Source: Trematomus loennbergii
Lineage: Eukaryota > Chordata > Actinopteri > Perciformes > Nototheniidae
Reading direction: 5' to 3'
Length of the DNA stretch: 64,000 nucleotides
NCBI GenBank assembly: GCA_012861695.1
Contig: JAAOOA010000060.1
Location: forward strand, 16,074,472-16,138,471
Shown: one piece after another, positions 59,866 to 64,000 of the stretch
How positions within the stretch are numbered: position 1 is the stretch's first letter
Layout: each line of letters starts with the position of its first letter
Notes under the pieces: generated by a model
Told to the model about the DNA's origin: nothing
Database searches by the model: none
What the model saw: the letters and a program-made list of their open reading frames with translations, nothing else
Position numbers and translations under genes: made by a program

Positions 59866-60056
59866 TTAGCACTGCCAGAAGCCCAGCCTGAAAGGTATTT
59901 TGTTCCTCCACCTCGATTCCTGGGCCTTGTGTGAATGCAGCAGCCGTTCCTCGTGCATCTCCTTGGCACGCAGGTCCTCATTCTCCTTGCTGACCATGGC
60001 ACGGCAGTCCATCGCCATGATGGTGTCAAGGAAGCTGTCATCGCGTGCCCACTTTC
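59866..60056 (-). pseudogene. SANT/Myb-like Harbinger accessory protein, C-terminal exon remnant
   Basis: After TTTCACCTTAG it reads KWARDDSFLDTIMAMDCRAM and VSKENEDLRAKEMHEERLLH, a helical tail like those of the SANT/trihelix proteins encoded beside Harbinger transposases. A one-base shift gives the better continuation EVEEQNTFQAGLLAVLSELI, so it is frameshifted. It faces the transposase fragment at 58666, as expected for convergent genes of one element. Confidence 0.5.
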
Positions 60057-60194
60057 CTAAGGTGAAATAAGCAAGATACAAGATCAGTTTAATCGCAACA
60101 ACGACACAACATTGTGTCATGTCAACGTTGTCATGTTGCCGTTGTTCAGCATGGAAACATTCATTAGCTAACAATGACATTATTGTTCTATTAA

Positions 60195-60351
60195 TATAAA
60201 GGGAGGTCAGGTACTCTTTAAAACAGCTGGTAGTTATGGGTACTTTTTACTTAAGTACCGGTACATTTCAAAGCCCTCTTTACTTTTACTTAAGAAGTTT
60301 TACCAGAGTATTTCAAACACGAGTATCTGTACTTCTACTTGAGTAAAGGAT
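60195..60351. repeat. Possible hAT terminus (TACTTCTACTTGAGTAAAGGA)
   Basis: TACTTTTTACTTAAGTACCGGTAC and TACTTCTACTTGAGTAAAGGA resemble a widespread fish hAT end. The SINE at 60352 begins immediately after AAAGGA. Confidence 0.45.
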
Positions 60352-60540
60352 GGAGGTGTGTGGCGCAGTGGATAAGTGCATTGGTGTTCGGATCAGGGGA
60401 GCACAGGTTCAAACCCCACTGCAGTCAGCATGTCGTTGTGTCCCTGAGACACTTCACCCCAAAGTGCTCCTGTGGGGATTGCCCACAGTATTGAGTATGT
60501 AAGCTTTGGATAAAAGCGTCTAACAAGTGACATGTAATGA
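60352..60540 (+). repeat. tRNA-derived SINE, full-length
   Basis: Head GTGTGGCGCAGTGGATAAGT (A-box-like) and GGTTCAAACCCC (B box, 60406-60417), body CACTTCACCCCAAAGTGC, tail GGATAAAAGCGTCTAACAAG. Three copies lie in this window, in both orientations. Confidence 0.85.
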
Positions 60541-60673
60541 TTCAAAAAGCTTTTGAATATTGAATAACAAACCAATGTGGTTTACTTGTTATCCACAGTT
60601 TAGCTGCTAAATGTTTTTTAGCAATGCTTTTCTTTGTGCTCCACATATCTAAATGTATAAAGTGTGTTTTCAC

Positions 60674-60821
60674 CTCCGTTCCCTCCTGTTTGCTGCAGTA
60701 TGGCAGCAGCGGTCAGGATGGACCGGGCACAGGGTGTGGAGCTGTCTACTCTCAGCGGGGGGGAACTGAACGTGGAAACTGTGTTTCTCTGAGGGATCCT
60801 CCATGTAGTCTGAGAAGCCTT
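60674..60821 (-). pseudogene. Possible exon of the Harbinger accessory gene
   Basis: Bounded by CGTCAG (acceptor) and GGAG|GTGAAA (donor, 60673) on the minus strand and open in two frames, one reading SILTAAAILQQTGGNGG. No family recognised; placed with the SANT-like remnant because of position and strand. Confidence 0.3.
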
Positions 60822-61406
60822 CTGACGAAACAAGGTCAAACTATTTAGGATAATACAAGGACAATGTTTATGCAGTAAATAGAATTTCAATTACATTTCT
60901 ACTTAAATGTGCAAAAATATTAGAACATCAGTCTTTGTGGCATGCAGGTAATCAACTGTTTAAGCTTTTACCATTAAAATGTAGAATGAATGTTGCAAAT
61001 TACTTGAAATTACTTCAACTACAATCTATTGTTTACCTCTATGCATTAGCCACAGAGGTAGCATTATGTCCAGCTAGCATGCTAATTGCTAACGTTATAT
61101 TCTCGTTTTTATCCCGGAGGGGAAAACTAGTTTCTAATCCTGAGAGAAACACCTCGCCTGAAACACACGATTAGTGCCATGAGTTAGTGAAGCAAATTAC
61201 AGAACATTGCACACTTATTCACAAGTCAAAACGTGTTCATAGCAGGCATGGTTGAGAATAGCTAGCTAGCTAGATGTTATTAGCCAGCTTGGACCTAACG
61301 TTATCAAGTTCTACCATGGCTAGCTCGATCTACTGAGCAAATAAAAGTACATCTAAGACCAGTATTGTGCAGATTAAAACAGTGCAGTGCATGTATTTTA
61401 TTTTAC

Positions 61407-61563
61407 CTTGGTAGTCGTCCCGACATGACTTTGCCAGGTCTGCTAACTTTGCAGAGCTACAGAAACTGCATTCAGTAGAAGCTTCGGAATGTGGCGCTTC
61501 GCGTCCTCCGAGTCAATCGCCAGAAGCGCAGACACATCCTCATCCTCATCACTCCACCGCTCC
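61407..61563 (-). pseudogene. Possible first exon of the Harbinger accessory gene
   Basis: ERWSDEDEDVSALLAIDSED resembles the start of a SANT-like domain (WSDEE-type). The frame reaches TAG soon after. Donor CCAAG|GTAAAA at 61406. Confidence 0.3.
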
Positions 61564-61599
61564 AATTGATTTATTTAGTGTTGCTATAATAACTGCTTT

Positions 61600-62504
61600 C
61601 ACAAAGGACACATAATTGTAAAGCCATTATTGAGCTGGCCCACAGAATCAAGTCTGAGTTCACTGAACTATATTTTTATAAACCATTCCCTTTTTAAGTG
61701 CCTCTCTCTCTAATTTAGGCAATCCAGCAATCTACAATGGATGAGGTTTATATAGTTTACTCCCCTATAAATTCCACAAGGAACCATAATTGATCCGTCT
61801 TTCTTACTTTAGCCCTCCATATATCCCCCCTGTCAAGCAAAAATGTCTGTTGCTTTAAAAACTGTTATATAAATAAATATTATCATTATTATTCCATTGC
61901 ATTAAATCACCATGGTCTAACAGTTTAGTTAAAGGAAACAATCTCTTGATTTGATTTACAAGTCTGTGCTAAAGGCATTATTGCCAATATTCATTAAGCT
62001 TGTGCTGTGTTCACTCAAAGCCAACTGTTTATCATGTTTTTCAATATGGCTTCATCAAGGTGATATTTGCAGAATTAAGTTGAATGTGGCACAGAACCAA
62101 TTTTAGAATTGGTCCCTTGCCCTGGTTTAGTAATGTGTCTTGTAGTTAGTACAGGATCATTTATCTTACTGAAAATGCCCCTGCTAATACAAGTTCTTGC
62201 CCTTAAATAAACAAGAGGAGAGTGAAATGACAATCAACAATTGATTAGGCTGCTAATGAGCTTTTAAAATTACAAACCATAAGCACAAGATGGTTACGGG
62301 AACCTGCAGTGGAGTGGTTTGACACTGTCCAGGGAGAAGAGGGAGTCTGTCTGTGTGTGTGGTGTTTATGTGTGTGTGCGTGTCTGTTTGTGGGTATATG
62401 TGCATGTGTGTGTCTTCACATTGGTTCCACTGCATTCTGATATTCCATGATATTCACGGGGGAAGCCAGCACAAAAGTAACTGTCCTACATACAGCCATG
62501 GACA
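61600..62504. other. Non-coding DNA
   Basis: Even-composition AT-rich sequence lacking simple repeats, possibly including conserved non-coding elements (for example 62215-62290). No gene seen. A short GT run precedes the next microsatellite. Confidence 0.35.
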
Positions 62505-63578
<1,074 letters not shown>

Positions 63579-63582
63579 TTAA

Positions 63583-64000
63583 AGGCGACCTATCATGCAA
63601 AATGCACTTTTGTACGTCTTTTATACATGAATATGTGTCCCCGGTGTTCCAGGGAACTCACCAAGTGTCAGAAAACACAACCCTCTCTATTTTCCTCCAT
63701 ACCCAAATCTCTAAAAAAGGGGCTGCAACGGATCTGATAAAAACTGATCCAGATTTGAACACTGTCCTGACGTCAGGACAGTGGCGCTACGGCTATTGGG
63801 CCAACTCCACCAATCAGGAGGAGACAGCCACGGCCATTGCCGTTCGAAAGCGCTGGAGACACTGTAGTACATATGCCAGGCCTGTAGATGGTGCTGTTCT
63901 CACAGAATCAGCCCTTGCAAAAACAGAGCTAACATTTTTCAAATTGAACAAAATGAGGCATGGCTAAAATGCATGATCTGTTTGGTATTTTGAAAACAAA
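63583..64000. mobile_element. TTAA MITE (GGACCTATCATGC family), cut by window end
   Basis: Starts AGGCGACCTATCATGCAAAA after TTAA (63579-63582) and matches 50289 onwards (CACTTTTGTACGTC, GTGTCAGAAAACACAACCC, GCATGGCTAAAATGCATGATC). The right end lies beyond 64000. Confidence 0.9.

Noticed and set aside
60352..60420. Possible tRNA gene (A and B boxes)
   Set aside because: The sequence continues into a SINE body and tail and recurs at 35328-35520 and 59661-59782, so it is a SINE head and not a tRNA gene.

Overview
This is nuclear DNA of a ray-finned (teleost) fish. The evidence is long (CA)n microsatellites, spliced genes with GT-AG introns, a tRNA-derived SINE with the usual fish tail, and many fish-type DNA transposons (hAT, PIF/Harbinger-like, TTAA-target MITEs, a KDZ/Zisupton-type element). 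There is no operon structure and no prokaryotic feature. The only recognisable cellular gene is a galactose-3-O-sulfotransferase (GAL3ST1-like, cerebroside sulfotransferase), on the minus strand in two tandem copies. Everything else that codes belongs to transposons. All comparisons were made by eye, and no alignment or percentage was computed.

Layout. 1-9.5 kb: non-coding DNA with a complete hAT MITE (516-1169, perfect 8-bp TSD), a fold-back element with minisatellite arms (2411-3775), a (CA)n tract, a hAT relic and an (AAGGC)n array. 9.49-21.02 kb: direct tandem duplication, copy A 9493-15430 and copy B 15431-21016. Each copy holds gal3st1 with a short membrane-anchor exon, an intron of about 2 kb and the catalytic exon, plus a candidate TATA/CCAAT promoter. 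Each copy carries a different one-base lesion: copy A breaks the PAPS-binding loop, and copy B loses the last 28 residues. Copy A also has an extra nested MITE whose intact TTAA empty site is preserved in copy B. 21.2-27.3 kb: hAT and TA-flanked MITEs and (CA)n.

27.33-41.75 kb is the most interesting region. It is a single 14.4-kb transposon bounded by a perfect 9-bp target duplication (GACTAGAAC at 27318 and 41747). Its inverted arms are about 1.3 kb once later insertions are discounted. The arms appear to carry a leader exon, an intron and the start of exon 2, feeding two convergent genes. The minus-strand gene is a 14-exon KDZ (Kyakuja-Dileera-Zisupton) transposase, decayed by three stops, frameshifts and a hAT insertion. 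The plus-strand gene is unrecognised and includes a 17-residue Gln/Glu/Pro-rich repeat. At least four other elements and a SINE have inserted into the transposon, and native length is about 11 kb.

41.8-64 kb: more TTAA-target MITEs (one of 1.9 kb), a second truncated hAT with a 143-bp tandem duplication over its end, a nested MITE pair (49893-51602), a hAT inserted in a (GT)n tract (52098-53289), PIF/Harbinger transposase and SANT-like remnants (58.1-61.6 kb), SINE copies and a large (CA)n. A TTAA MITE runs off the window end.
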